From assembly GCA_017619355.1 (NCBI GenBank), contig JAFZSO010000065.1:1-64000 (forward strand): a stretch of 64,000 bases of DNA, in the 5' to 3' direction. The number at the start of each line of letters is the position of its first letter. The first letter of the stretch is position 1. Shown here piece after piece: positions 43,557-51,831 of the stretch. The translations under genes and the position numbers were made by a program. The stretch comes from Muribaculaceae bacterium (GTDB lineage: Bacteria; Bacteroidota; Bacteroidia; Bacteroidales; Muribaculaceae). The notes below the pieces were generated by a model. That model saw only the letters and a program-made list of their open reading frames with translations, made no database searches and was not told where the DNA came from.

Positions 43557-43670
43557 GTAGGGACAAGGCGTGCCTTGTCCGCCGTTATCGTTTTGTAGGG
43601 ACAGGGCGTGCCCTGTCCGCCGTTATCGTTTTGTAGGGACAGGGCGTGCCCTGTCCGCCGTTATCAGTTT
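43557..43670 (-). repeat. Three 38-bp palindromic repeats in the hflX leader
   Basis: Units start at 43557, 43595 and 43633 (period 38). Each contains GGACAGGGCGTGCCCTGTCC, a 20-bp near-perfect palindrome (43561-43580, 43599-43618, 43637-43656), then GCCGTTATC. The first copy has GGACAAGGC/GCCTTGTCC, so a base change on one arm is matched by a change on the other. The array lies between the hflX ATG (43542) and its -7 element (43678-43685). Confidence 0.9.
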
Positions 43671-43677
43671 ATTGCTA

Positions 43678-43685
43678 CAAAGATA
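43678..43685 (-). promoter_or_regulatory. -7 element for hflX
   Basis: TATCTTTG on the minus strand, directly upstream of the palindromic repeats, so the repeats would be transcribed into the hflX 5' untranslated region. Confidence 0.5.
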
Positions 43686-43761
43686 GCACTTTTTTCTCAA
43701 AATCACTAAGAAGTTCTATTTGAAAACTCCAAAACTCCCTGACTCCCCAGAGGCCATAAGA

Positions 43762-43793
43762 ATGGCTCCCGCAGCCAGTGCCACAGGAGCCAT
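43762..43793. terminator. Hairpin downstream of the OmpA-family gene
   Basis: ATGGCTCC (43762-43769) pairs with GGAGCCAT (43786-43793). No strong U-run follows on either strand. It lies in the 384-bp spacer between hflX and ompA; the rest of this spacer is ACTCCAAAACTCC and ACCCTAAACC low-complexity sequence with no gene. Confidence 0.4.
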
Positions 43794-43926
43794 ATCATTT
43801 GGTTTCTAAAGTCTCTCACTCAAGTATTCAGGGTGAAGTACAGGGCACTAAACCCTCAACTCTAAACCCTAAACCTCAAGTTTTTAGAAACTTGAATATT
43901 TAATCAGTTACGGTAAAAGCAATTTC

Positions 43927-45168
43927 TTAGTGCTTGTCATCGTTGATGGTGCAAACCGACACGCGGTTCCACTCGAGCTCGCTGAACATGTTGCCGATAC
44001 CCTGGCCTTCAGCATTGATGCGGTTAGCCTTGATACCATACTTCTTCACGAGCATGTCCTTCACCGATGCGGCACGGCCATTGGCCAGTCTGATGTTGTT
44101 GTCAACAGGGCCTTCGGGCGAAGCATAACCCTTGATCTCCACAGTTGCGTCCTTGTGGTTCTTCAGGTAGATAGCCACACGCTCCACATTAGGCTGCTGG
44201 TCGCGGGTGATTTCGGTGCTGTTCACTTTGAAGAACACATTGGTCATCAGCTGTTCGCCGGTCTTGTCAATCTCAACCACCTTGTTCTTGAGTTTCTTGC
44301 ACTCCTCCAGGTCGCGGGCGAGCTGGTCGGCGCGGGCGTTGGCAGCGTTGAGGTCGGCCTGAGCCTTGCTCAGCTGGTTGCGCAGCGAGTTGATCTGGCC
44401 ATTGAGGGCGTCGATGTCTTCCTGAGAGTAGCGGTAGGGGCACAGTGTCATGTAGTGCTCGCCGTTGCTGTTCCCGAAGTGATAGGTCACGCCCACTTCC
44501 ATCTCAACGATGGCGTTGTTGGCATTGTAACGGCTGGTCTGTACATTGCGGCCAGCGTCAACCTTGCGGTTCATGTCGCGGTCAACATTGGGGTTGTCCT
44601 TACATCCGTTCATGTCCCAGAGGATGGCGGGCTTCAGAGAGATGGTCCAAGCCTTCGACTCGCCCAGGTTGAAGTTGAAGTTCACGCCATACTTGGTGTA
44701 CCACGAGTTCTCGTCGCTGTTGTCCACGCCATGCTGATAAGCGTGCAGCCAGCCTGCGCCAGCCACTGCCTCTACTTCAACAGCGCGGGGAGCGCCCTTG
44801 TAGCCACCAAACAGGTTCGACAGGTTGAAGGCACCAAATCCACCCACAAACTGATGGTCAAACCAGTTCACGCTCTTGCCACCCCAAGGAGACCAAGGAG
44901 TGCGAGGATCGTTCCAGCTCGAGGTGTTGATGGTCCATTCTCCTTCAAGACCTAAACCCAGAACGGGAGTAATCTGCTTGCGTACTTCGAGACCGAAGAT
45001 GCCGCGTGCATTCTTGAAGAAGGCATAGTGTTGGAAAGGTGACACAGCACCGCCCTTAAGCGTGATCGACATGTTGTCGAATGCCTTGCTGCCCTGAACT
45101 GTAGTCTGGGCCTGAGCGGCAGCTGCAAAGCCGAATAATACGGCAGTTAACAGAATAATTTTTTTCAT
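43927..45168 (-). CDS. OmpA-family outer-membrane protein
   Basis: The 413-residue protein has a signal peptide (KKIILLTAVLFGFAAAAQA), an N-terminal beta-barrel of about 230 residues, a coiled-coil link (DALNGQINSLRNQLSKAQ through AARADQLARDLEECK) and a C-terminal OmpA peptidoglycan-binding domain with GYASPEGPVDNN, RLANGRAASV and WNRVSV. Proteins of this design, such as P. gingivalis Pgm6/7, tie the outer membrane to the murein and are abundant. It has a complete promoter and no partner gene in the same unit. Confidence 0.93.
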   Translation of the reverse strand: MKKIILLTAVLFGFAAAAQAQTTVQGSKAFDNMSITLKGGAVSPFQHYAFFKNARGIFGLEVRKQITPVLGLGLEGEWTINTSSWNDPRTPWSPWGGKSVNWFDHQFVGGFGAFNLSNLFGGYKGAPRAVEVEAVAGAGWLHAYQHGVDNSDENSWYTKYGVNFNFNLGESKAWTISLKPAILWDMNGCKDNPNVDRDMNRKVDAGRNVQTSRYNANNAIVEMEVGVTYHFGNSNGEHYMTLCPYRYSQEDIDALNGQINSLRNQLSKAQADLNAANARADQLARDLEECKKLKNKVVEIDKTGEQLMTNVFFKVNSTEITRDQQPNVERVAIYLKNHKDATVEIKGYASPEGPVDNNIRLANGRAASVKDMLVKKYGIKANRINAEGQGIGNMFSELEWNRVSVCTINDDKH

Positions 45169-45211
45169 AGTTCAAACAATGTAAAAATTAATACAATCTA
45201 TAAAAACTTGA

Positions 45212-45241
45212 CAAAAATAGTCAATTTTTTCGTGTTTACAA
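45212..45241 (-). promoter_or_regulatory. Promoter for the OmpA-family gene
   Basis: TATTTTTG (45212-45219, minus strand) with TTG at 45239-45241, spacing 19 nt, 43 nt upstream of the ATG. Confidence 0.65.
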
Positions 45242-45275
45242 AACATTCAGCCATTTTTTCACCAAAGCAGCAGTA

Positions 45276-45325
45276 AAGAAGTAGACGAGGAGACGAGCTG
45301 ACAAGCTAACGAGGGGACGAGGGGG
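45276..45325. repeat. GACGAGCTGACAAGCTAACGAG repeat copy
   Basis: The stretch GTAGACGAGGAGACGAGC continuing TGACAAGCTAACGAGG is another member of the family at 4201-4335. It lies between the ompA promoter and the 3' end of the nuclease gene. Confidence 0.7.
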
Positions 45326-45362
45326 ATGCTTTCCCGCCGTTCCCCAGAGAACAAGGTTTAGT

Positions 45363-45389
45363 GGTGGCACAGCTGAATTGTGTGCCACC
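45363..45389 (-). terminator. Hairpin after the secreted nuclease gene
   Basis: GGTGGCACA (45363-45371) pairs perfectly with TGTGCCACC (45381-45389), 25 bp past the stop. There is no U-run, so factor-dependent termination or RNA stabilisation is as likely as intrinsic termination. Confidence 0.5.
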
Positions 45390-45413
45390 GGGGGTAATGG
45401 TATTTTTAAACTG

Positions 45414-46847
45414 TTAGCGGTTGAGTGAAATGCCGCAGTCAGTCCAGTAGGAGGTTTCGAGCGTGCTCTCCACCTCGGCTTCGATGTCGTCGGGCAGGTT
45501 GCAGAAGAAGTCGATTCCTGTGCGCGCCTCCAGTTCGGCAATGGTGATGTATTCAGCATTCTCTTTTCTGATAATGGGCCAATCGTGGGGCTTGTTGTCG
45601 GCACCTGTGGTGGTGTTGTTGAAGTGCTTGGTCCATATACCCATTGCGTAATACTTGTTCTCGCTCTTGTTATAGGCAAGCAGCGCCATGTAGAAGTATT
45701 TTGGGACAACCAGTCGGCCGTTGCAAACCAAATCGGCGTAGGTGGTTCCCTCATAGGTGTTGCTATAGAAACCACTGACGGTGGTGTTGTTGATATGCAC
45801 ATCGTCGATGGTGGCGGCTTTGACTATATATAGCGTGTCGCAGTTTTCATGAATGGCGACGGTGCGCACATCATCTTCCAGTTGTGCCCATTGCCCGCTG
45901 TTGTGGCTGCCCCACTGGGGTTGCATATTGCTCAGGAAGTAGGTGAGGGCCTGCTGATCTAACGAGCCCCTGCGGTCGGCACTCGGGCAGAGGTGTCCGC
46001 GTGCATATCCGCTGCCCTTGTAGTCGTCGAGTGTGGAACGGGTGCTGGCCGGCAACTCGTCGTCTTCCTTGAATGAATCTTTGCGGTCAACATTCATAGC
46101 AGAGTTTCCGCTATGTAGCTGATAGGCTGTCCATCGGTTTGAGATGATGTCGTTGTCCCATTCAATTGCCAGCGCCACACCATATTCGCTCTCTTCTTTC
46201 TGAACCCACGAAGTGTTGGTTTTATCGCTTATGTGCGGGAACTCGAGTCGCCAGAACCCTGCACTCTGGGGTGTGTAGGTCATGTTACCGGTGTTGGCCT
46301 GCCAGTTGATGCTGTGCCAGTTGGCATTCACATTGTTGTCGACATAGGTGAAGGTGGCGGTGGTCACGGTGCTGCTCACGCCGTCCAAGACAGCGATGGC
46401 GCTGAGTGTGGTGGTCTCGCTGATAGTGATGGGCGCGGTATAGAGGGTGCCGTGAGTGGCCGACGGGGTTGAGCCGTCGGTGGTGTAGTAGATGGCTGCA
46501 CCGGTTGTGGCACAAGTGATGGTCACAGTGGTGGCTTGTGTGAACTCGCCTCCATCAGGCGTGATGACGGGGGCATCGACGGTGATGGTCTGACCGCTAA
46601 TGACGATGTCCAGCATCTGCGAGTAGAGGAAGTCCTCGCTCTGCGTAGCGCCAGTGACATAAATCTTGATACCAATGCCAGTAGCATCGCCAAAATTGCC
46701 GCCCACGAGTCGCACCGAGTCAATATTGCTGAAGGTGCGTACAGAATTGTCCTTAAGTATGATGGTGACCGACTGCTGGGCTGCTGCGGGAAGAGCGGCA
46801 GCGATGAGGCAAACGATGGAAAGCAGGGTGAATTGAATCTTCTTCAT
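45414..46847 (-). CDS. Secreted DNA/RNA non-specific endonuclease with chitobiase-like domain
   Basis: The 477-residue exported protein has a signal peptide (MKKIQFTLLSIVCLIAAALPA), a short conserved lead (IILKDNSVRTFSNIDSVRL), and a chitobiase/beta-hexosaminidase C-terminal-like domain (about 90-165, TPDGGEFTQATTVTITC and AIYYTTDGSTPS). The rest is a NucA/EndA-type nuclease with GYARGHLCPSADRR (the usual DRGH motif is ARGH) and SNMQPQ in its expected place. Such enzymes use a His-Mg site. ATG 46847 is preceded by AAGGAGGAA, an unusually good Shine-Dalgarno for this lineage. An upstream ATG at 46868 would overlap the previous stop. It is last in a merR-led operon. Confidence 0.88.
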   Translation of the reverse strand: MKKIQFTLLSIVCLIAAALPAAAQQSVTIILKDNSVRTFSNIDSVRLVGGNFGDATGIGIKIYVTGATQSEDFLYSQMLDIVISGQTITVDAPVITPDGGEFTQATTVTITCATTGAAIYYTTDGSTPSATHGTLYTAPITISETTTLSAIAVLDGVSSTVTTATFTYVDNNVNANWHSINWQANTGNMTYTPQSAGFWRLEFPHISDKTNTSWVQKEESEYGVALAIEWDNDIISNRWTAYQLHSGNSAMNVDRKDSFKEDDELPASTRSTLDDYKGSGYARGHLCPSADRRGSLDQQALTYFLSNMQPQWGSHNSGQWAQLEDDVRTVAIHENCDTLYIVKAATIDDVHINNTTVSGFYSNTYEGTTYADLVCNGRLVVPKYFYMALLAYNKSENKYYAMGIWTKHFNNTTTGADNKPHDWPIIRKENAEYITIAELEARTGIDFFCNLPDDIEAEVESTLETSYWTDCGISLNR

Positions 46848-46864
46848 AGTGCAACTTCCTCCTT

Positions 46865-48628
46865 TCATCGTTTAATGGTTTTACGGCCGTTCACTATGTA
46901 GATTCCAGGCGGTAGCTGGTCCCATTCGAGTTGCATCTTCACACCCATCATGTTGTAGATGCCTGTTAACCTGCTGGCGGCAGGAGAGGTTACACCCTCG
47001 ATGCCTGTGATGATGCCGCCGTCGATGCCTTGAAGCACGATGTGCAGTCCCTGATCGGCGGGCGTGACGAAGTAGGCGCTGGTTCCCGGCAACTGGTTGT
47101 TGGTGTCGTTGACCCATGCTATGGAGCCATTGCCGAGCATCACCTTATATGCCTTGTTGCTGGGGTCGAGGGTCACGGGGGAGAGTACGGGCACGAAGCT
47201 ATAGGCATCGTCGCTGTCGATTTTGCTGATGCCAGAGAGCGTGTGCGTGACCGTTATGGGGGTGACAGGCGCCAGTGTGACGCCCGTAAAGGTCTTCTCA
47301 TAGAATGACTCAGTGGAGCGCACAAGGTAGGGCATGCCTGCTTCCATCTCGCCCACGCGGGTGAAAACCATGCTGCCTGCTTCGTAGGTGGTGCCCGAAG
47401 TGTCGCCCGTGATGGGGGCGCCATTCTGCAGTGCCACATAGGCCATGATATCGCCGTCGAAGTCATCGGTGTCGAATGGCAGTGTGAAAGGTGTCCATTG
47501 CCCGGCCGTGAAGGTGCGAATCAGTCTGACGGGCACGCCTGTGATGGTGGTAGTGGGAGTGGCGAAAGGTTGTGTCACATCAATCACATAGGTGAATAGT
47601 GGCTCTTGACCTATGTTGAAAGGGTAGAGCACATATCCACCGGCCGCAATGCCGCTGACATCGACGATGGCTCCGTTGTAGGGAGCCGTGTATCCCGCCA
47701 GATTAAAGTTGTTGACAAATGAAAAGTCGGTGTTGCCCACCACTATTTCGTTCATCGTAATCCAGTCGGCGAGATAGTCGTCATACAGGTCGGGGGTGAT
47801 GGCTTGCGGCTGTGTGGCTTCTTCAGTGACAGGGTCGGCAATGACCAGCAGTGAGGTGTTGGTCAAGCCGTCGGCAGGCACGAAGCAGGGCAGACCGTTG
47901 TTCTCGGTATATTGTCCGTTAATCCATCCGGCGAGGTGCTGGTCATGTGCCATGTTGCGGCTGGGGCTGATGCCCTTCATGAGCATGGCGCCGGTATCGT
48001 CGCGCACGAAGGCATCGGTAGTGCCGTCGGCATTGTTCTTCACCGCCAGCACGCGTGCGTTGAGGTCGTCGGGCAGGTAGAGCGTGACGGCAGTGCCTGG
48101 GGTCACATTCTTGAAGTTGCTGATGCCGGTGACCTGTGTGAGCTGGGGAGTGGTCTTGGTGTAAGTGACGGTTATCGAGAAGATGTAGACGGTTTTTGTG
48201 GTAGCAGTGAGTGTGGTGCTTGAGCCATCCCAGTTGCCTTGTGAGTTAACACCATTCAGGTAATTGAGGTTGTTGCCACTGACGCTGATGGCAGTGATAG
48301 TGCAGTTGGCGGGTGCCGAAAAAGAGAGCGATGCACCACTGTTCAGATAAAGTTCGTAGCACTGCGCATTAGAATAGTAATAAATGCTGTTTTGATAAGT
48401 GCTGGAGGTGCTGTTGGTATTAGTGAGGGTGACATCGCCAGAGGTGAATGTGGCGTTGTTGGCGAGATAGGTCCTGCCGCCGTTCTGAGGCACCGTGATA
48501 CCCATGGTTGTGAGACCGTCGACTGTGCTGAAGTCGAAGGTCGCTGTGTGGGTCGTGACCGTAGACCCAGCCAGGCAGGAGAGTGTGGCGAGCACACTTG
48601 TGATGAAGAGTAGAAATTTCCTTTTCAT
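46865..48628 (-). CDS. Secreted protein with type IX-like C-terminal sorting end
   Basis: The 587-residue protein has a signal peptide (MKRKFLLFITSVLATLSCLAGS), beta-rich Thr/Asn/Ser-rich sequence throughout, and a C-terminus RLTGIYNMMGVKMQ...LPPGIYIVNGRKTIKR. That final pattern (xYNMxGxxx then LPxGIYIVNGxK) matches type A C-terminal domains that direct cargo to the type IX secretion system. The region 170-260 (ISNFKNVTPGTAVTLYL, VRDDTGAML) resembles OB-like domains of secreted Bacteroidales proteins. No catalytic motif was recognised. It starts 5 nt after merR and overlaps or abuts the nuclease gene downstream. Confidence 0.75.
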   Translation of the reverse strand: MKRKFLLFITSVLATLSCLAGSTVTTHTATFDFSTVDGLTTMGITVPQNGGRTYLANNATFTSGDVTLTNTNSTSSTYQNSIYYYSNAQCYELYLNSGASLSFSAPANCTITAISVSGNNLNYLNGVNSQGNWDGSSTTLTATTKTVYIFSITVTYTKTTPQLTQVTGISNFKNVTPGTAVTLYLPDDLNARVLAVKNNADGTTDAFVRDDTGAMLMKGISPSRNMAHDQHLAGWINGQYTENNGLPCFVPADGLTNTSLLVIADPVTEEATQPQAITPDLYDDYLADWITMNEIVVGNTDFSFVNNFNLAGYTAPYNGAIVDVSGIAAGGYVLYPFNIGQEPLFTYVIDVTQPFATPTTTITGVPVRLIRTFTAGQWTPFTLPFDTDDFDGDIMAYVALQNGAPITGDTSGTTYEAGSMVFTRVGEMEAGMPYLVRSTESFYEKTFTGVTLAPVTPITVTHTLSGISKIDSDDAYSFVPVLSPVTLDPSNKAYKVMLGNGSIAWVNDTNNQLPGTSAYFVTPADQGLHIVLQGIDGGIITGIEGVTSPAASRLTGIYNMMGVKMQLEWDQLPPGIYIVNGRKTIKR

Positions 48629-48633
48629 GACTG

Positions 48634-48978
48634 TTATGAGTTGGGTACTGTGTCGAGAGCCTTTTGCAGCGATTTGAGTTGTGCGCGCACACCTTTGAGC
48701 CGTTCAATCACCTCGAATTGCTTGGAGATGCCGTCGCGGTTGCGGCGAATCATGGCCTGTGCGGCATCGAGTTTCAAGCCCTTTTCCTTGACAAGGAAGT
48801 AGATCATTCTGATGGTTTCGATGTCTTTGGGCGTGTAGAGCCTGATGTTCTTGGAGTTGCGCTGAGGTTTGATGATGGTGAATTCCTTTTCCCAAAAGCG
48901 AAGGGTGCTTGCGGGAATGTCCAGTATATCAGCCACATCGCCAATGCGATAGAAGCGTTTATTTAGTTCGTCGCTCAT
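48634..48978 (-). CDS. MerR-family transcriptional regulator
   Basis: The 114-residue protein has a MerR-type winged helix (RFYRIGDVADILDIPASTLRFWEKEF) followed by NIRLYTPKDIETIRMIYFLV and a helical C-terminus that would form the dimer coiled coil. There is no effector-binding domain and no cysteine pair, so it is not a metal sensor of the classical type. In other Bacteroidales such short MerR proteins usually neighbour cell-wall genes. Here it leads, with a 5-nt gap, an operon of two secreted proteins, and its promoter overlaps that of alaS. Confidence 0.9.
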   Translation of the reverse strand: MSDELNKRFYRIGDVADILDIPASTLRFWEKEFTIIKPQRNSKNIRLYTPKDIETIRMIYFLVKEKGLKLDAAQAMIRRNRDGISKQFEVIERLKGVRAQLKSLQKALDTVPNS

Positions 48979-48996
48979 AGTTATAGGAGTAAATAA

Positions 48997-49028
48997 TTTG
49001 CAAAAATAATAATAAAAACCTAACTTTG
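48997..49028 (+). promoter_or_regulatory. Promoter for alaS, interlocked with the merR promoter
   Basis: TTTG at 48997-49000 and TAACTTTG at 49021-49028, spacing 20 nt. The minus-strand -7 element TATTTTTG of merR (49001-49008) lies inside this spacer, so the two divergent promoters overlap physically. Confidence 0.65.
49001..49008 (-). promoter_or_regulatory. -7 element for the merR operon
   Basis: TATTTTTG on the minus strand, 23 nt upstream of the merR ATG at 48978. It is embedded in the alaS promoter. Confidence 0.5.
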
Positions 49029-49112
49029 TGGGTTATTTTGCGTAAAGGTAGGCATTTCGTTTCACATTCGCAACAAAAACAGTGAGAAAACTATAAAACA
49101 CAATTCATAAAT

Positions 49113-51731
49113 ATGTTGACTGCAAAAGAAATAAGAGAATCGTTCAAGCGATTTTTCGAGAGCAAGGACCACCACATTGTGCCATCGGCCCCTATGGTTA
49201 TCAAGGACGACCCCACGCTGATGTTCACCAATGCGGGTATGAACCAGTTCAAAGATATCATCTTAGGCAATAAGGAGCCGCAGTGGCGGCGTGTGGCCGA
49301 CTCGCAGAAGTGTCTGCGTGTGAGCGGCAAGCATAACGACCTGGAAGAGGTGGGTCACGATACCTACCACCACACCATGTTTGAGATGCTTGGCAACTGG
49401 TCGTTTGGCGACTACTTCAAGAAAGAGGCCATCGACTACTGCTGGGAATATCTGGTGAAGGTGCTGGGACTGAATCCTGAAAACCTCTATGCCACCGTGT
49501 TTGAGGGCTATGAGCCTGAAGGACTGGAGCGTGACAACGAGGCTGCTGGCTACTGGTCACAGTATTTGCCCGAGGACCACATCATCAATGGCAATCGCCA
49601 CGACAACTTCTGGGAGATGGGCGAGACGGGACCCTGCGGCCCCTGCTCAGAGATTCACATTGACTTGCGCAGCGCCGAAGAAAAGGCTCAGGTGCCTGGT
49701 CGCGACCTGGTGAACAAAGACAATCCGCAGGTGATTGAGATTTGGAACCTGGTGTTCATGCAGTTTAACCGCAAGGCTGACATGAGCCTTGAACCGCTGC
49801 CCGCCAAGGTGATTGACACGGGAATGGGCTTCGAGCGCCTTTGCATGGCTTTGCAGGGATTCAAGTCGAACTACGACACCGATGTGTTCCAGCCGCTCAT
49901 CAAGAAATTGGGCGAGATTGCCGGAAAGCGCTATGGCGAGGACCATGATACCGATGTGGCCATGCGCGTGGTGGCCGACCATGTGCGCACCATCGCCTTC
50001 TCGGTGGCCGACGGCCAGTTGCCGAGCAACGCCAAGGCTGGTTATGTGATTCGCCGTATCTTGCGCCGCGCTGTGCGCTACGGCTACACCTTCTTGGGCA
50101 TGAAAGAGGCATTCATGTACCGCCTGATCGACACGCTCATCGAGAGCATGGGCGATGCCTATCCTGAAATCAAGGCTCAGGCCGACCTCATCAAGCATGT
50201 GACCAAGGAGGAGGAGGAATCGTTCCTGCGCACGCTTGAGACTGGCATGAAGATGATTGACAATGTGATAGCCGAAGCCAAGAAGCAGGGCAAGACCGAG
50301 ATTGAGGGAGAAAAGGCCTTCGTGCTCTATGACACTTACGGCTTCCCGCTCGACCTTACCGAACTCATTCTGCGCGAAAACGGCATGACCGTGAACATCG
50401 ACGGCTTTAACGCCGAGATGAAGAAACAGAAGGAGCGCGCGCGCAATGCCGCCGCTGTAGAGACCAGCGACTGGGTGGAACTGCGCGAGGGCGTGACCGA
50501 GTTTGTGGGTTATGACATGATGGAGTGCGACACCGAGATTCTGCGCTACCGCAAGGTGAAGCAGAAAAACAACGAATACTACCAGATTGTGTTGGCACGC
50601 ACCCCGTTCTACGCCGAAATGGGCGGTCAGGTGGGCGACAAGGGCTACCTGCAGAGCGGTGACGAGAAGATAGAGATTATTGACACCAAGCGTGAGAACA
50701 ATCTGCCGGTGCACATTGCCAAGCGATTGCCGAGCGATGTGACCGAAGGCGTGCATGCCGTGATTGATGTGAAGGCCCGCCGTGCCATCGCCAGCAACCA
50801 CACCGCCACCCACTTGCTGCATGCTGCATTGCGCCAGGTGCTGGGCACGCATGTGGAGCAGAAGGGTTCCTATGTCGACAGCAAAATGCTGCGTTTCGAT
50901 TTCTCGCACTTCAAGAAAGTGACACCTGAGGAAATACGCCAGGTAGAGCATGTGGCTAATGCCATGGTGCGTACTGCCACTGTGCGTGAAGAGTATCGCG
51001 ACCTGCCCATTCAGGAGGCTCGTGATATGGGTGCCATGGCACTGTTTGGCGAGAAGTATGGCGACAAGGTGCGCGTTATCAAGTATGGTCCGTCGGTTGA
51101 GTTGTGCGGTGGTACGCATGTCGACAACACGGGTAACATCGGCATGATCAAGATTGTGAGCGAGAGCAGCATTGCCGCCGGCATTCGTCGCATTGAGGCC
51201 ATCACCGGCGAGGAGGTGGAAGACTCACTGGACAACTTGCAGGATACGCTCACCGAAATCAAGATGCTCTTCAACAACGCTCCTGATGCCATGGTGGCCA
51301 TCAAGAAGTCGATTGCTGAGAACGACACGCTGCAAAAGCAGGTCGAGACCTTCATCAAGGACAAGATCAAGATGGCGAAAGACACGATACTTCAGGATGC
51401 CGAGCAGGTAGGCAACATACGCATTGCCAAATTGTTTGGTCCTGTCATGCCCGACATTGTGAAAGGTGTGGCATTTGCCATCAAGGCCGAATGTCCTGAA
51501 AACATAGTATTCCTTGCTGCAACGCGTTATAACGACCGACCCACGCTTACTGTGCTCATCAGTGAAGACCTGGTGAAGCAGGGGCTCAACGCTGGTACTA
51601 TTGTGCGCGAAGCCGCCAAACTCATTCAAGGTGGCGGTGGCGGTCAGCCGCATTTCGCACAAGCTGGCGGCAAGAATGTCGACGGCCTCAACGCCGCCCT
51701 CGACAAAATGCGCTCCCTGCTCAACATTTAA
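49113..51731 (+). CDS. alaS: Alanyl-tRNA synthetase
   Basis: The 872-residue class II synthetase charges tRNA-Ala. The aminoacylation core contains [16 protein letters not shown] and [16 protein letters not shown] (motif 2 region), [12 protein letters not shown], and GMGFERLCM. The editing domain has the zinc-site [11 protein letters not shown] and the C665 segment [10 protein letters not shown]. The C-terminal domain ends with [16 protein letters not shown], the conserved Gly-rich end of AlaRS. Length is normal. It is a single-gene unit with a strong promoter and a terminator. Confidence 0.98.
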   Translation: MLTAKEIRESFKRFFESKDHHIVPSAPMVIKDDPTLMFTNAGMNQFKDIILGNKEPQWRRVADSQKCLRVSGKHNDLEEVGHDTYHHTMFEMLGNWSFGDYFKKEAIDYCWEYLVKVLGLNPENLYATVFEGYEPEGLERDNEAAGYWSQYLPEDHIINGNRHDNFWEMGETGPCGPCSEIHIDLRSAEEKAQVPGRDLVNKDNPQVIEIWNLVFMQFNRKADMSLEPLPAKVIDTGMGFERLCMALQGFKSNYDTDVFQPLIKKLGEIAGKRYGEDHDTDVAMRVVADHVRTIAFSVADGQLPSNAKAGYVIRRILRRAVRYGYTFLGMKEAFMYRLIDTLIESMGDAYPEIKAQADLIKHVTKEEEESFLRTLETGMKMIDNVIAEAKKQGKTEIEGEKAFVLYDTYGFPLDLTELILRENGMTVNIDGFNAEMKKQKERARNAAAVETSDWVELREGVTEFVGYDMMECDTEILRYRKVKQKNNEYYQIVLARTPFYAEMGGQVGDKGYLQSGDEKIEIIDTKRENNLPVHIAKRLPSDVTEGVHAVIDVKARRAIASNHTATHLLHAALRQVLGTHVEQKGSYVDSKMLRFDFSHFKKVTPEEIRQVEHVANAMVRTATVREEYRDLPIQEARDMGAMALFGEKYGDKVRVIKYGPSVELCGGTHVDNTGNIGMIKIVSESSIAAGIRRIEAITGEEVEDSLDNLQDTLTEIKMLFNNAPDAMVAIKKSIAENDTLQKQVETFIKDKIKMAKDTILQDAEQVGNIRIAKLFGPVMPDIVKGVAFAIKAECPENIVFLAATRYNDRPTLTVLISEDLVKQGLNAGTIVREAAKLIQGGGGGQPHFAQAGGKNVDGLNAALDKMRSLLNI

Positions 51732-51754
51732 TCACCTCATTAATAGCTATATAA

Positions 51755-51790
51755 ACAAATCGCCAGCGAAGCCGTTGGCGATTTGTTTTA
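51755..51790. terminator. Terminator between convergent alaS and the BspA-like gene
   Basis: ACAAATCGCCA (51755-51765) pairs perfectly with TGGCGATTTGT (51776-51786), followed by TTTAA. It is 23 bp after the alaS stop and about 45 bp from the stop of the convergent gene. Confidence 0.8.
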
Positions 51791-51831
51791 ATGTCCCATG
51801 ATGTATGCGAGGGAGATGTTTTTAACTCTAG

